From Pseudomonas sp. MN1F (GTDB taxonomy: Bacteria > Pseudomonadota > Gammaproteobacteria > Pseudomonadales > Pseudomonadaceae): DNA of 64,000 nt. Location: the NCBI RefSeq assembly GCF_009391885.1, contig NZ_VZII01000010.1, positions 1-64,000 on the forward strand, read 5' to 3'. How positions within the stretch are numbered: position 1 is the first letter of the stretch; every line of letters starts with the position of its first letter. Under the pieces are notes generated by a model that ran no database searches, was not told the origin of the DNA, and saw nothing but the letters and a program-made list of their open reading frames with translations. The translations under genes and the position numbers were made by a program. Below, piece after piece: positions 24,787 through 33,651 of this stretch.

Positions 24787-25251
24787 ATGAAAGGACAACT
24801 TGAACTCCTGATCAACAACCTGGGCAGCTCATATCAAACCCTTGTGAGGCTTGGATTAGTTGAGAAACATTCAATTCGCGCGTCTGAATACGAGGATACT
24901 GACACACTTGAAATTGAAAGTATTCCAGGCCTAGAACTCATTTTCGAACCTGACTCGTGCAGATTTGAGACTATATACATCCGGCTAAGAAATGACCCAG
25001 ATTGTGACCTTCCTCTCTATTCCGCTCCGCTGCCTAAACCACTCTGCCTCATCAACAATCGTCATGCAACCATCAATCATCTTGGCGGCCCCCTCTATAG
25101 CGGCGAGGCGGACCCTACCAATCAAATTCTTGCCCGGGACACATTCCAGCTCGACCAGCACCTTCACCATGCAGCGAGCCTATCCCTCTACTACGGAGCG
25201 GACTTGAAACCGAATACAATTGTGATTTCTCTGCTGGATGCTTCAATCTGA
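24787..25251 (+). CDS. DUF6392-like protein, possible toxin immunity protein
   Basis: The opening LELLINNLGSSYQTLVRLGLV and the middle IPGLELIFEP...FETIYIRL resemble DUF6392 proteins of Pseudomonas, small single-domain proteins often found beside polymorphic toxins or S-type pyocin genes. No toxin gene is present here, so if it is an immunity gene it is an orphan. Codon use looks more AT-rich than the ICE core. ATG 24775 is an alternative start, 4 codons upstream. It converges on the next gene over a shared hairpin. Confidence 0.6.
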   Translation: MKGQLELLINNLGSSYQTLVRLGLVEKHSIRASEYEDTDTLEIESIPGLELIFEPDSCRFETIYIRLRNDPDCDLPLYSAPLPKPLCLINNRHATINHLGGPLYSGEADPTNQILARDTFQLDQHLHHAASLSLYYGADLKPNTIVISLLDASI

Positions 25252-25257
25252 GTCTGA

Positions 25258-25275
25258 GGCCACCGCACGGTGGCC
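25258..25275. terminator. bidirectional hairpin between convergent genes
   Basis: GGCCACCG / CGGTGGCC, 2-base loop, between the stops at 25251 and 25290. There is no strong T-tract on either side. Confidence 0.5.
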
Positions 25276-25289
25276 ATACCCCGCACTAA

Positions 25290-25985
25290 TCAATGCTGAT
25301 CTTTCGGGTTTTCGTTCTCCCGGCCATAATAGTCCTGCCCCTCGGCCTTTTCTTTTTGCCAATATTTAATTGTGTCTTGCACCGACTCAGGGGTATGCGT
25401 TTCCAGCTCCCATAACTCGACGTCACGCCATTCGTCAAAAGTCTGTTCGCAAAGCCTGTGAGTGACTGCTACTACCGACATGCCTGGGTCGCTTAACTCT
25501 TCTGCTGAAGTACCGATACCAAACCACTCATCAATACTTGAAGAATCTGGAACACCTTCAAACCTCCACCAACCGTGGTAATTTTCCTCCGTGCGAGACT
25601 GCCATTCGTCCTCATCCTCATCGGTCCAGATCCCCTTCTCCAATCTTTCCTGCTTATACCCTCTTCGGTCAGCAAAGAAAAACTCCCAGCTCTCTGGATC
25701 CTGCTCTTTCCAGTTGTACCAGGCAGCGTGTATCCCTGACCGCCCCAAGCGCAGCACTGTCTCAATCACACTTGCCTTGGTCGCCCCGAACACCCACTGA
25801 TACTCACGCATATACGCAGGTTTAATCCCAGCCTCCATGCCCTGGCAAGAAAATGGAAACTTCTCTTTATTAGCTCCCCAGAACTCCTCAAGACAGCCCA
25901 ATGTAGGCAGATCAACTGCGATGCTCCCATTTTCAAAGACCTGCCCTTGTGGAAGAGCGATATTTACTGGATCAATCTTTTCCAT
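25290..25985 (-). CDS. unknown acidic Trp-rich protein
   Basis: A 231-residue soluble protein, very acidic and rich in Trp and Glu (GIHAAWYNWKEQDPESWEFFF, then WTDEDEDEWQSRTEENYHGWW). No family, signal peptide or membrane segment is recognised. Composition is unlike the ICE core. It converges with the DUF6392-like gene, and its 5' end faces the tail of the SRAP gene, 15 bases away on the same strand. Cargo of unknown role. Confidence 0.6.
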   Translation of the reverse strand: MEKIDPVNIALPQGQVFENGSIAVDLPTLGCLEEFWGANKEKFPFSCQGMEAGIKPAYMREYQWVFGATKASVIETVLRLGRSGIHAAWYNWKEQDPESWEFFFADRRGYKQERLEKGIWTDEDEDEWQSRTEENYHGWWRFEGVPDSSSIDEWFGIGTSAEELSDPGMSVVAVTHRLCEQTFDEWRDVELWELETHTPESVQDTIKYWQKEKAEGQDYYGRENENPKDQH

Positions 25986-26000
25986 TACTTTTATATAGTC

Positions 26001-26696
26001 CTATTGTGACGGTACTGGCTGGATTAACTCTGCCCCTTGGTTACGGACATTCCCTACCTCTTTCCTGACAGGGAACCAACGGAAGTCGGTACTAGGCCGG
26101 CAACCTGTTTGGACTATTTCCGCCGCCCGCTCGGTCGTTGTGCCTGGATCTATCCATTCTCGGGCAAGCTCAGGGGTAAGCACCAGGGGCTTGCGATCAT
26201 GGATGTCCACCAAACCTTCATCAGCCGCAGCAGTCACGATAACGAAGCCACTGCGCTCATCTGGTTCCAGCCCTGGATGAACTTCGGCCAACGCCGCGAA
26301 AAACAATGACCTACCGTCCGCCCCTTGGATGTAGTAAGGCTGCTTGCGCTTCGGATCTGCAACATCGGGTATCCACTCGAACCACCCATTGGCCGGCGCC
26401 AAGGCTCGGCCATTCGGCCAAAGCGACTTGAAGAACTTCCCCGTCATCACCGTCTCGGCCCGCGCATTGATCGGGTCGGCCCGCTTCCCCTTGGCCCAGA
26501 AAGGCGACCATCCCCACTTCACTCGATCGACGTTCAGTCCTCCCGGGGCGGGCCTTATAACCTCCACGCGGGTAGAGGGTGCCACGTTGTACCGGTTGAT
26601 CCGCTCATGGTCATAACCGTTGATGACCACCAGGTCCAGGGCCAGCTGCCGCAGGTAGTCGTCCATGCTCTCGTAGATCGAGTACCTTCCACACAT
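26001..26696 (-). CDS. SOS response-associated peptidase (SRAP/HMCES/YedK family)
   Basis: SRAP proteins form a covalent crosslink to abasic sites in single-stranded DNA through the catalytic Cys2, shielding them during replication. The start MCGRYSI gives Cys2 directly. Other family motifs are NVAPSTRV, KWGWSPFWAK, NARAET and WFEW, and the HDRKP region carries the catalytic His. The frame extends upstream to 26813, but the conserved N-terminus fixes ATG at 26696. It is divergent from umuD across a LexA box, so both sides should be SOS-induced. Confidence 0.9.
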   Translation of the reverse strand: MCGRYSIYESMDDYLRQLALDLVVINGYDHERINRYNVAPSTRVEVIRPAPGGLNVDRVKWGWSPFWAKGKRADPINARAETVMTGKFFKSLWPNGRALAPANGWFEWIPDVADPKRKQPYYIQGADGRSLFFAALAEVHPGLEPDERSGFVIVTAAADEGLVDIHDRKPLVLTPELAREWIDPGTTTERAAEIVQTGCRPSTDFRWFPVRKEVGNVRNQGAELIQPVPSQ

Positions 26697-26736
26697 ACCC
26701 ACCTCGCTCGTTTGTCGGCTGCCAGGCTTCGACGCA

Positions 26737-26779
26737 TTGACGCAGGAACGCTCTGACAGTTTACTGTATAAATATACAG
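26737..26779. promoter_or_regulatory. LexA (SOS) box between the SRAP gene and umuDC
   Basis: CTGTATAAATATACAG at 26764-26779 fits the gamma-proteobacterial LexA consensus CTGT-N8-ACAG, with the preferred AT-rich spacer and flanking TA. TTGACG (26737-26742) with TTTACT (26760-26765) at 17-base spacing is a plausible umuDC promoter overlapped by the box. The box lies 68 bases upstream of the divergent SRAP start and 24 upstream of umuD. Confidence 0.9.
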
Positions 26780-26802
26780 ATATTCTTTTGAGTAGATCTG
26801 CC

Positions 26803-27231
26803 ATGACCATCACCTTCTTGGGCGCGCCGACGGGCGGCCCTGCTCTGCTGCCGGTGTACTCCTTCCGTGTGCCGGCCGGGTTCCCTTCGCCAGCGGCGGA
26901 TCACCTGGAGCGTCACATCTCCCTCGACGAGCTGTTCGACCTGCGTGCCCCTCACGTGTATCTGGTGCAGGTGGAGGGCGACAGCATGCAGGGCGCCGGG
27001 ATCTTCTCGGGCGATTTTCTCATCGTAGACCGCAGTAGGGAGGCCGAGCACGGCGACATAGTGATCGCCGCGATCAACACTGAACCCGTCTGCAAACGCC
27101 TTTATCGTCGCGACGGCGTGCTGGTCCTGCAATCTGAGAATCCAGCCTACCCCCCGCGCCATGTCATGGAAGGCGACGACCTGGTCATCTGGGGTGTGGT
27201 TCGCTACAGCGTGCGCGATCATGCCCAGTGA
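26803..27231 (+). CDS. umuD: UmuD-like SOS mutagenesis protein
   Basis: LexA-family autopeptidase that is cleaved on RecA filaments and then joins UmuC to make polymerase V. The cleavage site is Ala25-Gly26 (VPAGFPSP), the catalytic Ser61 lies in VEGDSM, and Lys98 in VCKRLYR. At 142 residues it lacks a DNA-binding domain, as expected. ATG 26803 follows the LexA box closely. Overlaps umuC by 11 bases. Such mobile copies are known as rulA/mucA/impA. Confidence 0.92.
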   Translation: MTITFLGAPTGGPALLPVYSFRVPAGFPSPAADHLERHISLDELFDLRAPHVYLVQVEGDSMQGAGIFSGDFLIVDRSREAEHGDIVIAAINTEPVCKRLYRRDGVLVLQSENPAYPPRHVMEGDDLVIWGVVRYSVRDHAQ

Positions 27232-28498
27232 CCAGGTGTTCGCGCTGATCGACTGCAACTCGTTCTATGCAAGCTGCGAGCGCGTGTTCCGGCCAGATCT
27301 GGCCAAGACACCCATCGTGGTGCTGAGCAACAACGACGGCTGTGTAATCGCCAGGTCATACGACGCCAAGCCGTACGTGAAGATGGGCGAGCCCTATTTC
27401 CAGGCCAAGGAGAAGCTGCGGCGGCATGGCATCGTGGCGTTTTCGTCCAACTATGCCCTGTATGGCGACATGAGCGAACGGGTTATGTCGCTGATCGAAT
27501 CGATGGTGCCTGCGGCCGAGGTCTACTCGATTGATGAATGCTTCGCTGATCTCACTGGCGTGCAGGGGAGTCTGACCCAATTCGGCCGGGAGGTACGCGC
27601 CAAGGTGCTGCGCTGCACTGGCATCCCTGTCGGTGTGGGGATCGCCCGTACCAAGACCCTGGCGAAGCTCGCCAACCACACGGCGAAGCGCCTGCAGGCG
27701 CAAACGGGTGGGGTGGTCGACATCACTGATGACTTCAAGCGCGACTGGGTACTGCGCAACACTGAGGTGAAAGAGGTCTGGGGCATTGGCCGGCGGATGA
27801 CGGCACACCTCGAGGCGATGGGCATCCGCATGGCCATGGACCTGGCGAAGGCAGATCCGCGGATGCTGCGTGACAAGTTCAGCGTGGTGGTGGAGAAGAC
27901 AGCGCGCGAGCTCGCCGGCACGCCGTGCCTCGAACTGGATGAGGCTGATCCGCCGAAGCAGGAGATCTGCTGCAGCCGGATGTTCGGTAAGAGAATGACC
28001 GAACTGACACCAATCAAGCAGGCGGTAGCGACCTATGCAGCGCGAGCAGCCGAAAAGCTGCGCGCCCAGGGGTCGGTGTGCAAGCGCATGCGAGTGTCGA
28101 TCCGCACAGGTATGTTCAATCCCAACGAACTGCATTTGGCGAAAGGGGCGCTGGTTGAGCTGCCTTACCCCACGAGCGACACCCTATTGCTCACGCGGGC
28201 AGCGACTGAGGCTGTGGAGAGGGTCTACCAGGACGGGTACCGCTACAGCAAAGCCGAGGTGCTACTGCTCGATCTACGGCAACCGGGTGAATTCACTGAC
28301 GATCTGTTCGCGTCAACGCAGCCAGTTGCCTGCGATCGCCTGATGACGGTTATGGATGGCATAAACCACCGGTACGGCAAAGGTACACTGAGGTCCGCCA
28401 ACGTTCCACGAAGCCCGGAGTGGGGTATGCGTCGAGAACTCCTGAGCCAGTCGTTTACAACCCGGATTGACCAGTTGTGGCGTGTTTACTGCAGATAG
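27221..28498 (+). CDS. umuC: UmuC-like Y-family DNA polymerase
   Basis: Catalytic subunit of translesion polymerase V. The palm motifs are intact: FALIDCNSFYASCERVF (first Asp at about residue 10), then YSIDECFADL at about residue 103. The thumb/little-finger and UmuC C-terminal domains are complete (425 residues). rulB-type genes are frequent landing sites for other mobile DNA in Pseudomonas; this copy is uninterrupted. Coupled to umuD. Confidence 0.93.
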   Translation: MPSDQVFALIDCNSFYASCERVFRPDLAKTPIVVLSNNDGCVIARSYDAKPYVKMGEPYFQAKEKLRRHGIVAFSSNYALYGDMSERVMSLIESMVPAAEVYSIDECFADLTGVQGSLTQFGREVRAKVLRCTGIPVGVGIARTKTLAKLANHTAKRLQAQTGGVVDITDDFKRDWVLRNTEVKEVWGIGRRMTAHLEAMGIRMAMDLAKADPRMLRDKFSVVVEKTARELAGTPCLELDEADPPKQEICCSRMFGKRMTELTPIKQAVATYAARAAEKLRAQGSVCKRMRVSIRTGMFNPNELHLAKGALVELPYPTSDTLLLTRAATEAVERVYQDGYRYSKAEVLLLDLRQPGEFTDDLFASTQPVACDRLMTVMDGINHRYGKGTLRSANVPRSPEWGMRRELLSQSFTTRIDQLWRVYCR

Positions 28499-28632
28499 TG
28501 CAGAGCGCGAGCGTCGGCGATCATCTTTCCAACTCGGCATGGTTAAAAAAATCCGTGCAAGCGGGCTAAGTATTTTCTGCTGAATCAGGATCATGGTTGC
28601 GCGAGGGTGTACTCGGCTTCGAGAGGACACCC

Positions 28633-29328
28633 ATGAAACTGCCGATCCGAAAATACCTACCCCTTGCTACGGGCCTGCTCATCCTGGGCGCCATCATCGT
28701 GTTCCAGCAGTACCAGCTGTCGACTCTTTCTCGCACCGTGAATGGAGCAGCAGAAAAAGTCTCGATCGATGCGCTCCAGAACAGGGTGAGCGCGATCGAC
28801 GATCGGCTCGACACTGTGTCAGGCAAACCCCTGGTCACGATGGAAGACTTCCGTATCAGCCAGCAAGCGCTCTCGAGCCGGATCGATGCTGTGCAGGCCA
28901 CAGCAACGCAGGCCCACGCGGCTGCAGCTGAAGCCACTCGCTCATCCGCGACTGCGGGCGATCTCCTAGTACTGAAAGCCGACCTTGAGTCGCTCGACGG
29001 CAAACTGCAGAAAATGAGCAAGCCTCAGGCTCAGGCGACTGCACCAGCCCCCAAAACCTCCTCCAAACCGAAGCCGAAGCCCGCACCGGTTAAAGCCCCA
29101 CCAATCCCGCAAGATCCTCCGCCCTTTCAGATGGTCGGCCTCGAATACCGAGGCGGAGAGCGTTTCCTGTCTGTTGCCCCCACTGGTAGCACGCGGCTGA
29201 GCCAGATCTACCTGATTCGGCCTGGCGAAGTGGTCAGCGGCAGCAACTGGCGCCTCAGGGCTGTAGATGAACGGACCGCAACCTTCGACGCCGGCGGAAC
29301 AACCCGAACCCTGAGCATCCAGCCATGA
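28633..29328 (+). CDS. membrane-anchored coiled-coil protein at the head of the T4SS cluster
   Basis: A 231-residue protein with one N-terminal membrane segment (LATGLLILGAIIVF), a predicted coiled coil from about residue 35 to 125, and a Lys/Pro-rich linker (KPKPKPAPVKAPPIPQDPPP). The C-terminal beta domain (FQMVGLEYRGGERFLSVAP, YLIRPGEVVSGSNWRLRAVD) resembles PilP/GspC-type periplasmic modules. It is probably an envelope-spanning scaffold. AGAGGA lies before the ATG; 10 bases separate it from the next gene. Confidence 0.65.
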   Translation: MKLPIRKYLPLATGLLILGAIIVFQQYQLSTLSRTVNGAAEKVSIDALQNRVSAIDDRLDTVSGKPLVTMEDFRISQQALSSRIDAVQATATQAHAAAAEATRSSATAGDLLVLKADLESLDGKLQKMSKPQAQATAPAPKTSSKPKPKPAPVKAPPIPQDPPPFQMVGLEYRGGERFLSVAPTGSTRLSQIYLIRPGEVVSGSNWRLRAVDERTATFDAGGTTRTLSIQP

Positions 29329-29338
29329 GTAAAGCACC

Positions 29339-30097
29339 ATGAATCTACCGATCGTTCGAGCCATCGCCTGCGCCTGCGCGTTTACCGCAAGTGGCATTGA
29401 GGCCGCGCCGCTTCCTTCCGCCGCCGGAGGGGCCGCCTCCAGTGTTCAACAGCTCACCAGCGAAAGCACCCTGTCCCAGAACAAGCTCGATGATAGAGCC
29501 GCGCAGGAGTGGGGCCTGACCCCCAAGGAGTACGAACGATATCAAGAGGTAATGCAGGGGCCCCGGGGGGTGTATTCGCCAGGGCTTGACCCTCTCACCG
29601 CGCTGGGAATCGAGGCCCGATCAGAGAGCGAACGACGCCGGTTCGCCGAGCTGCAGGTCCAAGCAGAGCGCCAACGAGTCGATCGGGAGCTCGCCTACCA
29701 GCGAGCCTACGACGAGGCGTACCAGCGCATGTTCCCAGGCATCAAAGCCATTGAGATTTCGACCACCCCTTCCGGCCTGGCCGGATCCGGGAGCGGCCCA
29801 GCTCTGGAGGGCAACGGGCGCATGGCACTCTTCGTCAAAGACGACTGCCTACCCTGCATCGACCAGGTCAAACGGCTGCAGGCGTCACAGACGCCGTTTG
29901 ATCTGTATTTCGTCGGCAGCCAGCAAGACGATGAAAGGATCCGCCGCTGGGCAATTCTCGCGGGTATTGACCCGTCCAGCGTTAAAAGCCGACTGATCAC
30001 ACTGAATCATGACCAGGGCCGCTGGGTTCGCCTCGGGCTCGGTGGCTCGCTGCCAGCCGCCGTAACACAGGTGAATGGATCATGGCGTCGTCAGTGA
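29339..30097 (+). CDS. ICE T4SS protein, TIGR03759 (PFL_4693) family
   Basis: A secreted protein with signal peptide ending SGIEAAP. The family core is EWGLTPKEYERYQEVMQGPRG and the helical segment ELQVQAERQRVDRELAYQRAYDEAY. A C-terminal thioredoxin-like fold has CLPC (KDDCLPCIDQVKRL), which may act in redox or assembly in the periplasm. It is the first strictly recognisable gene of the PFGI-1-type transfer cluster and overlaps the next gene by 16 bases. Confidence 0.85.
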   Translation: MNLPIVRAIACACAFTASGIEAAPLPSAAGGAASSVQQLTSESTLSQNKLDDRAAQEWGLTPKEYERYQEVMQGPRGVYSPGLDPLTALGIEARSESERRRFAELQVQAERQRVDRELAYQRAYDEAYQRMFPGIKAIEISTTPSGLAGSGSGPALEGNGRMALFVKDDCLPCIDQVKRLQASQTPFDLYFVGSQQDDERIRRWAILAGIDPSSVKSRLITLNHDQGRWVRLGLGGSLPAAVTQVNGSWRRQ

Positions 30098-30642
30098 GCG
30101 GATGGCGGCTCTACGTTCTGTCGGTGGTTCTGCTCGCCGGCAACGCATGGGGTGTAGAGGATCCGCCAGCAGCTTACAAGGCGATCGGCATCAGACACGG
30201 GGTCCCGCCCGTTGTGCTCTATTCGGTGGCACTGCAGGAAAGCGGGACGCGATTGCGCGGGCAGCTTGTGCCGTGGCCCTGGACGTTGAATGTGGCCGGA
30301 ACCGGCTACCGCTTCGCCACACGAGCAGACGCTTGCCAAGCTCTGATGATAGCGATTGTTAAGGCTGGACCCGCTCGAGTCGACGTGGGGCTGGGACAAA
30401 CAAATATTCGCTACAACGGGCATCGCTACCGCTATCCCTGCGAAGGCCTGGATCCATACAAGAACCTGGCGGTGACCGCTCAGATCCTGGCTGAACAAAA
30501 AGCTAAGGGTGGAACCTGGATCGATGCTGCGGGGCGGTATCACCGCCCTGCCGGGGGGGAGCCGGCCGCGAAGTACCGTAGCTATTTCACGAAACATCTT
30601 AGCCGGGTCACCGGCATCAAATTCGAGGTAGTGACCCCATGA
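30082..30642 (+). CDS. lytic transglycosylase of the conjugation system
   Basis: SLT-type muramidase that opens the peptidoglycan for the mating channel. Signal peptide (LYVLSVVLLAGNAWG), catalytic Glu in VVLYSVALQESG, then the family NVAGTGYRF and GLGQTNIRYNGHRY motifs. Corresponds to the PFL_4694 position. Overlaps its neighbours on both sides. Confidence 0.87.
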   Translation: MASSVSGWRLYVLSVVLLAGNAWGVEDPPAAYKAIGIRHGVPPVVLYSVALQESGTRLRGQLVPWPWTLNVAGTGYRFATRADACQALMIAIVKAGPARVDVGLGQTNIRYNGHRYRYPCEGLDPYKNLAVTAQILAEQKAKGGTWIDAAGRYHRPAGGEPAAKYRSYFTKHLSRVTGIKFEVVTP

Positions 30643-31169
30643 CATATCCCCACGCCCGGCGATCACACGCCGTGCAGGCTCTGGCCCTCGCGATCATGAG
30701 CAGCCTGGCTCTGCCCTGCAATGCTGATCAGCAAGCGGTGCTCACCGTGGTGGAGGACCGTGGCGGCTCATCCGCACTGTCCTACTACCAAGACATTGAT
30801 CCCGAGCCTACGCACACCACCCCAGTTGTGACTGGCGTCCGGGCGGGCGGAGCGTTTCCGGTGTCGACTCCAGAACTGAGCCCCGGCCCAGTACAGGGAC
30901 GAGTGATCAACGCAGCAGGTCTGCAGCCGATGTTCATCGTTGGGGATGATCCGACGTCGCAGGCCTGGCTCAAGCAGAAGCTGTCGGCACTTCAAGGCCT
31001 GCAGGCAGTAGGCCTTGCTGTGAATGTCAGCAACGCTGCACGACTGCAAGAGATCCGCCGCTGGGCACCTGGGTTGCAGGTGATGCCTGTACCTGCCAGC
31101 GATATTGCTGGTCGCCTGGGGCTGCAGCACTACCCGGTGCTGATCACAGCTACAACCCTTCAGCAGTGA
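30639..31169 (+). CDS. ICE T4SS protein, TIGR03765 (PFL_4695) family
   Basis: A secreted 176-residue protein with a signal peptide ending LPCNA. The family segments are AVLTVVEDRGGSSALSYY and a C-terminal half (LGLQHYPVLITATTLQQ) typical of this ICE family. Role unknown; probably periplasmic. Overlaps the transglycosylase by 4 bases. Confidence 0.83.
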   Translation: MTYPHARRSHAVQALALAIMSSLALPCNADQQAVLTVVEDRGGSSALSYYQDIDPEPTHTTPVVTGVRAGGAFPVSTPELSPGPVQGRVINAAGLQPMFIVGDDPTSQAWLKQKLSALQGLQAVGLAVNVSNAARLQEIRRWAPGLQVMPVPASDIAGRLGLQHYPVLITATTLQQ

Positions 31170-31177
31170 GAACCGGT

Positions 31178-31423
31178 ATGCGCCCAACACGACTATCGCC
31201 GGTGTTCACACTGATCATCAGCCATCCCCTACACCGGCCCGGCCGGGAGCAAATGATCGAGCAGGTTCGCCATGTGAGCGAGCTGTACGGTGCTCGCTTG
31301 ACAGGAATCTCCGAGCTCAACGAACACGCATTCGCCCAGCGCCTGGCCGAACGGCTGACACCGGACCAGGTTGAGCAAGCGCGTGCGGAAGTCGACGCCA
31401 TGACATACACCGCGAGGACCTGA
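31178..31423 (+). CDS. small conserved protein upstream of traD
   Basis: An 81-residue soluble helical protein (HPLHRPGREQMIEQVRHVSELYGARLTGISELNEHAFAQRL), unknown function. ATG 31178 is preferred to GTG 31166. One base separates its stop from traD, so translation is coupled and it may be a TraD accessory factor. Confidence 0.65.
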   Translation: MRPTRLSPVFTLIISHPLHRPGREQMIEQVRHVSELYGARLTGISELNEHAFAQRLAERLTPDQVEQARAEVDAMTYTART

Positions 31424-31424
31424 G

Positions 31425-33641
31425 ATGGCGACATACACCCTTGAATCTCTGCTCCGGCCGCCGGTAGAGCTTTTCACTACTGCGGTCTGCTATGTGGCAG
31501 CTTCGCTTTGCATTTGCGCGCCCTGGGCTTTTGCGCTGACCCCACTATTTGGAGTTGTCGCCGCGCTGGGTTTTATCTACCTGGGCACCATTCGGCTGCT
31601 GCAGGCGCGGAGGGTCCTAAGGTACCAGGCGAACCTCAGGCGACTTCCCCACTACACCATGACCAGCGCTGAAATGCCGATCAGCAACGAGCGCCTGTTC
31701 ATCGGACGCGGGTTCCGGTGGACTCAGAAGCACACTCAGCGCCTGGCCGACACCTACCTCCCTCAGTTCGCGGCATACGTCGAACCGACGAACCTTTATG
31801 AACGGGCGCGCTGGCTGGAGGAACGCCTAGAGTTCGCCCCCTTCCCACTGAAACTGATCACAAAACTCACTGGTTGGGATTCCAACTGGAACCCCGCTCG
31901 GCCTCTCCCACCAGTGGGTGGCCTGCCCAGATTGCACGGGATCGAACCAGATGAGCAGAATGTCAGTCTCCCTCTGGGTGAGCGGGTGGGTCACACACTG
32001 GTCCTGGGCACCACACGGGTGGGCAAGACTCGCCTGGCGGAAGTGTTCATCACCCAGGACATTCGCCGAACGCATCGCCACGGGCCGCGAGTCCGCATGG
32101 GGCGACGGAGCCAAACCTCCCATCGATGGAGCCGGCGCCGGCGAGCAGAGGAACAGGCCGACCACGAGGTCGTGATCGTTTTCGATCCGAAGGGCGATGC
32201 CGACCTGCTCAAGCGCATGTACGTCGAGTGCAAGCGCGCCGGGCGCCTCGACGAGTTCTACGTGTTTCATCTGGGATGGCCGGATATCTCCGCTCGCTAC
32301 AACGCCATCGGCCGCTTCGGCCGAATCAGCGAGGTGGCCACTCGCATCGCTGGTCAGCTCTCCGGCGAGGGTAACTCTGCAGCATTCCGGGAGTTCGCTT
32401 GGCGGTTCGTCAATATCATCGCCCAGTCGCTTGTCGCGCTCGGCCGTCGCCCTGACTACGAGCAGATCCGCCGGCACGTCATCAATATCGACGAGCTGTT
32501 CATTGAGTACGCACAGAAGTACTTCGCTGAACATGATCCGAAGGCCTGGCAAACCATCGTCGAGCTTGAAGGCAAGATCGATCGCAAGAACCTGTCTTTC
32601 GCCATGAAAGACCGCCCGCTGCGCGTTGTGGCCATCGACATGTACCTGACCCAGAAGCGCATCAACGATTCGGTTATGGATGGCCTGCGCAGCGCTGTCC
32701 GCTACGACAAGACCTATTTCGACAAGATCGTCGCATCGTTGCTGCCACTCCTGGAGAAGCTCACCACTGGGCGTATCGCTGAACTGCTTGCCCCCGACTA
32801 CCTGGACCTCGCCGATGAGCGTCCCATCTTCGACTGGATGCAAGTGATCCGAAAACGCGCCGTGGTCTATGTTGGCCTCGATGCACTATCCGACACCGAA
32901 GTCAGTGCGGCCGTGGGCAACTCGATGTTCAGTGACTTGGTCTCTGTTGCAGGCCACATTTACAAGCACGGCATCGACGACGGCCTGCCGGGGCATATGG
33001 CTGGGGGCAAGGTACGCATCAACCTCCACGCTGACGAGTTCAACGAGCTCATCGGGGACGAATTCATCCCGATGGTGAATAAGGCCGGTGGTGCCGGCAT
33101 CCAGGTCACCGCCTACACCCAGACGATGAGTGATATCGAAGCGAAGATCGGCTCGAAGGCGAAAGCCGGCCAGGTGATCGGTAACTTCAACAACCTGTTC
33201 ATGTTGCGTGTTCGGGAAACCGCGACCGCTGAGCTATTGACCAACCAGCTACCAAAAGTGCAGATCTACAACAGCACGCCGGCGAGCAGCGCGAACGACT
33301 CGGTCAACGGCAAAACCGCGTTCACCTCAAGCTCGCACGACCAGGTGCAGCTGGCGAGTGTGCCGATGATTGAGCCGGCCCACGTGGTGGGACTGCCGAA
33401 GGGACAGGCCTTCGCGCTCATCGAAGGTGGGAATCTGTGGAAAATCCGCATGCCGCTCCCCGCGAACGACCCAGACGAGGTCATGCCCGGCAACCTGCAG
33501 GAGCTGGCCGCCGGCATGCGGCGATCGGCAGCGTCCTCGAACGATTGGTGGGAAGCCCCTGGCTATCAAGAGCTGAAATCAGCTTTGCCCGAAGACCTGG
33601 TTGAAGATTTCCGCCAGGTGGCCACCGATGATGCAGCTTGA
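31425..33641 (+). CDS. traD: TraD, conjugative coupling ATPase (TIGR03743)
   Basis: T4CP that hands the relaxase-bound strand to the channel. Two membrane segments lie at about residues 18-65, Walker A (LGTTRVGKTRL) at about 195, and Walker B in NLHADEFNEL. The length (738) fits the PFGI-1 class. A basic insert (RVRMGRRSQTSHRWSRRRRAEE) follows Walker A. A diverged fragment of another traD, matching the stretch at 33186-33245, is found at 36203-36262. Confidence 0.93.
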   Translation: MATYTLESLLRPPVELFTTAVCYVAASLCICAPWAFALTPLFGVVAALGFIYLGTIRLLQARRVLRYQANLRRLPHYTMTSAEMPISNERLFIGRGFRWTQKHTQRLADTYLPQFAAYVEPTNLYERARWLEERLEFAPFPLKLITKLTGWDSNWNPARPLPPVGGLPRLHGIEPDEQNVSLPLGERVGHTLVLGTTRVGKTRLAEVFITQDIRRTHRHGPRVRMGRRSQTSHRWSRRRRAEEQADHEVVIVFDPKGDADLLKRMYVECKRAGRLDEFYVFHLGWPDISARYNAIGRFGRISEVATRIAGQLSGEGNSAAFREFAWRFVNIIAQSLVALGRRPDYEQIRRHVINIDELFIEYAQKYFAEHDPKAWQTIVELEGKIDRKNLSFAMKDRPLRVVAIDMYLTQKRINDSVMDGLRSAVRYDKTYFDKIVASLLPLLEKLTTGRIAELLAPDYLDLADERPIFDWMQVIRKRAVVYVGLDALSDTEVSAAVGNSMFSDLVSVAGHIYKHGIDDGLPGHMAGGKVRINLHADEFNELIGDEFIPMVNKAGGAGIQVTAYTQTMSDIEAKIGSKAKAGQVIGNFNNLFMLRVRETATAELLTNQLPKVQIYNSTPASSANDSVNGKTAFTSSSHDQVQLASVPMIEPAHVVGLPKGQAFALIEGGNLWKIRMPLPANDPDEVMPGNLQELAAGMRRSAASSNDWWEAPGYQELKSALPEDLVEDFRQVATDDAA

Positions 33642-33651
33642 GGTGTAGCCA

